Shown here piece by piece: positions 6,861 to 7,604 of a stretch of 7,604 bases of DNA (positions are counted from its first letter, which is position 1; each line of letters opens with the position of its first letter). This stretch comes from CAG-390 sp045546615 (lineage in GTDB: Bacteria; Bacillota; Clostridia; Oscillospirales; CAG-272): positions 1-7,604 of the forward strand of contig JAZQDD010000007.1 in the NCBI GenBank assembly GCA_045546615.1, written 5' to 3'. The position numbers and the translations under genes were made by a program. The notes beneath the pieces were generated by a model that was not told the DNA's origin, did not search any database, and saw only the letters and a list, made by a program, of their open reading frames with translations.

Positions 6861-7604
6861 TTATTTTACAATATCTTTTGTGAGTTCAAGAGTATCTCTT
6901 GCAATCGTGAGTTCTTCGTCTGTGGGAATTACAAACATACGAACTTTTGAATCGGGTGTGGAAATATCAATTTCTTTACCTCTGAGAGCATTCTTTTCTG
7001 CATCGATCTTAACACCGAGGAATGCGAGCTTTTCAGCAACTCTTGCTCTGTAGTGGGGGTTATTTTCACCGATACCGCCTGCGAAAGCAATTGCATCAAT
7101 ACCGCCCATAGCAGCTGCGAATCCACCGATGTATTTAACGAGCTGGTGGCAAAGCATACTTTCAATAAGAATTGCTCTTTCATCGCCTTCTTTAGCAGCC
7201 TGTTCAATATCGCGGTTGTCGCTTGTTTTCTGAGAAACACCGAGGATACCGGATTTCTTATTCATGATGTTGTCGATTTCCTTAGGTGTAAGGTTTTCTT
7301 TTTCCATAAGGAGAGGAATAATAGCGGGGTCAATAGAACCGCAACGTGTACCCATCATGATACCTTCAAGGGGTGTAAGACCCATTGTCGTACCAAGACA
7401 CTTACCACCGTCAACAGCAGCTATTGAAGAACCGTTACCGAGGTGACAAGTAACGATTTTTGTATCTTTAGGATCTTTTCCGAGCATTGCAGCAGCTCTG
7501 CCACTAACATATCTGTGGGATGTACCGTGGAAACCGTATCTGCGGATTCTGTATTTTTCATAGTATTCGTAGGGAAGAGCATAGAGGTAAGCATAATCAG
7601 GCAT
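6861..7604 (-). CDS. ackA: Acetate kinase AckA, C-terminal 247 residues (gene cut by the window edge)
   Basis: Acetate kinase interconverts acetyl phosphate plus ADP and acetate plus ATP. With phosphotransacetylase it forms the usual acetate/ATP branch of fermentation. The visible part holds RYGFHGTSH (22-30 of this fragment), HLGNGSS (54-60), MGTRCGSIDP (84-93), FAGGIGEN (174-181) and PTDEELTIARDT (227-238). With an offset of 154, H26, N57, R87 and E230 fall exactly on H180, N211, R241 and E384 of the Methanosarcina thermophila enzyme. There is therefore no net indel, and about 154 residues are missing off the right edge, including the equivalents of R91, H123 and D148. The last codon in the window is an internal Met, not the start. 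The segment LGVSQKTSDNRDI (121-133) departs from the more usual SGxSSDxRD. Codon use favours GAA, GCT and GGT more than in the other three genes, consistent with high expression. Whether pta lies upstream cannot be seen. Confidence 0.96.
   Translation of the reverse strand: MPDYAYLYALPYEYYEKYRIRRYGFHGTSHRYVSGRAAAMLGKDPKDTKIVTCHLGNGSSIAAVDGGKCLGTTMGLTPLEGIMMGTRCGSIDPAIIPLLMEKENLTPKEIDNIMNKKSGILGVSQKTSDNRDIEQAAKEGDERAILIESMLCHQLVKYIGGFAAAMGGIDAIAFAGGIGENNPHYRARVAEKLAFLGVKIDAEKNALRGKEIDISTPDSKVRMFVIPTDEELTIARDTLELTKDIVK

Noticed and set aside
7602..7604. Met at the right edge as the start of a short acetate kinase
   Set aside because: It aligns to an internal Met shortly before the catalytic RYGFHGTSH. 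The fragment lacks essential N-terminal residues, so the gene simply continues past the window.
1..7604. A new defence, mobile or biosynthetic system
   Set aside because: All coding space is taken by four intact or edge-cut housekeeping genes. No transposase, integrase, repeat array, attachment site or unexplained open stretch over 300 bases remains.

Overview
The window is a compact housekeeping segment from a low-to-moderate GC, Gram-positive-type anaerobe. It most resembles a member of the Clostridia (Bacillota). The reasons are the clostridial-style class A penicillin-binding protein with a cysteine-rich tail, a SecA with the C-terminal CxC...CC zinc motif, an MnmA of the CxxC type, acetate kinase, and strong AAGGA/GGAG ribosome binding sites. 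Genus or species cannot be read from the sequence alone.

Layout, left to right. Positions 1-99 hold the leader and a probable promoter of a bifunctional peptidoglycan synthase (class A PBP, + strand, 100-2688). A 15-bp perfect hairpin terminator (2721-2757) separates it from the convergent mnmA (- strand, 2777-3805), which encodes the tRNA 2-thiouridylase. mnmA and secA (+ strand, 3949-6732) are divergent and share a 143-bp intergenic region, which carries an 11-bp inverted repeat containing both putative -10 boxes and a second 8-bp dyad. After secA come back-to-back hairpins: one terminates secA (6760-6796), the other terminates the convergent ackA (6819-6842). ackA (- strand, 6861-7604) runs off the right edge and lacks roughly its first 154 residues.

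The four genes alternate in strand and each appears to be its own transcription unit, so this is not an operon. They serve separate core functions: cell-wall synthesis, tRNA wobble thiolation, Sec protein export and acetate-forming energy metabolism. The PBP is itself a membrane-anchored protein, but nothing here ties it specifically to SecA.

I found no mobile elements, CRISPR array, rRNA or tRNA genes, and no convincing new biological system. The points worth a second look are the mirrored divergent promoters, the CxxC+C cysteine set of MnmA, the cysteine-rich PBP tail, and the different codon preference of ackA.
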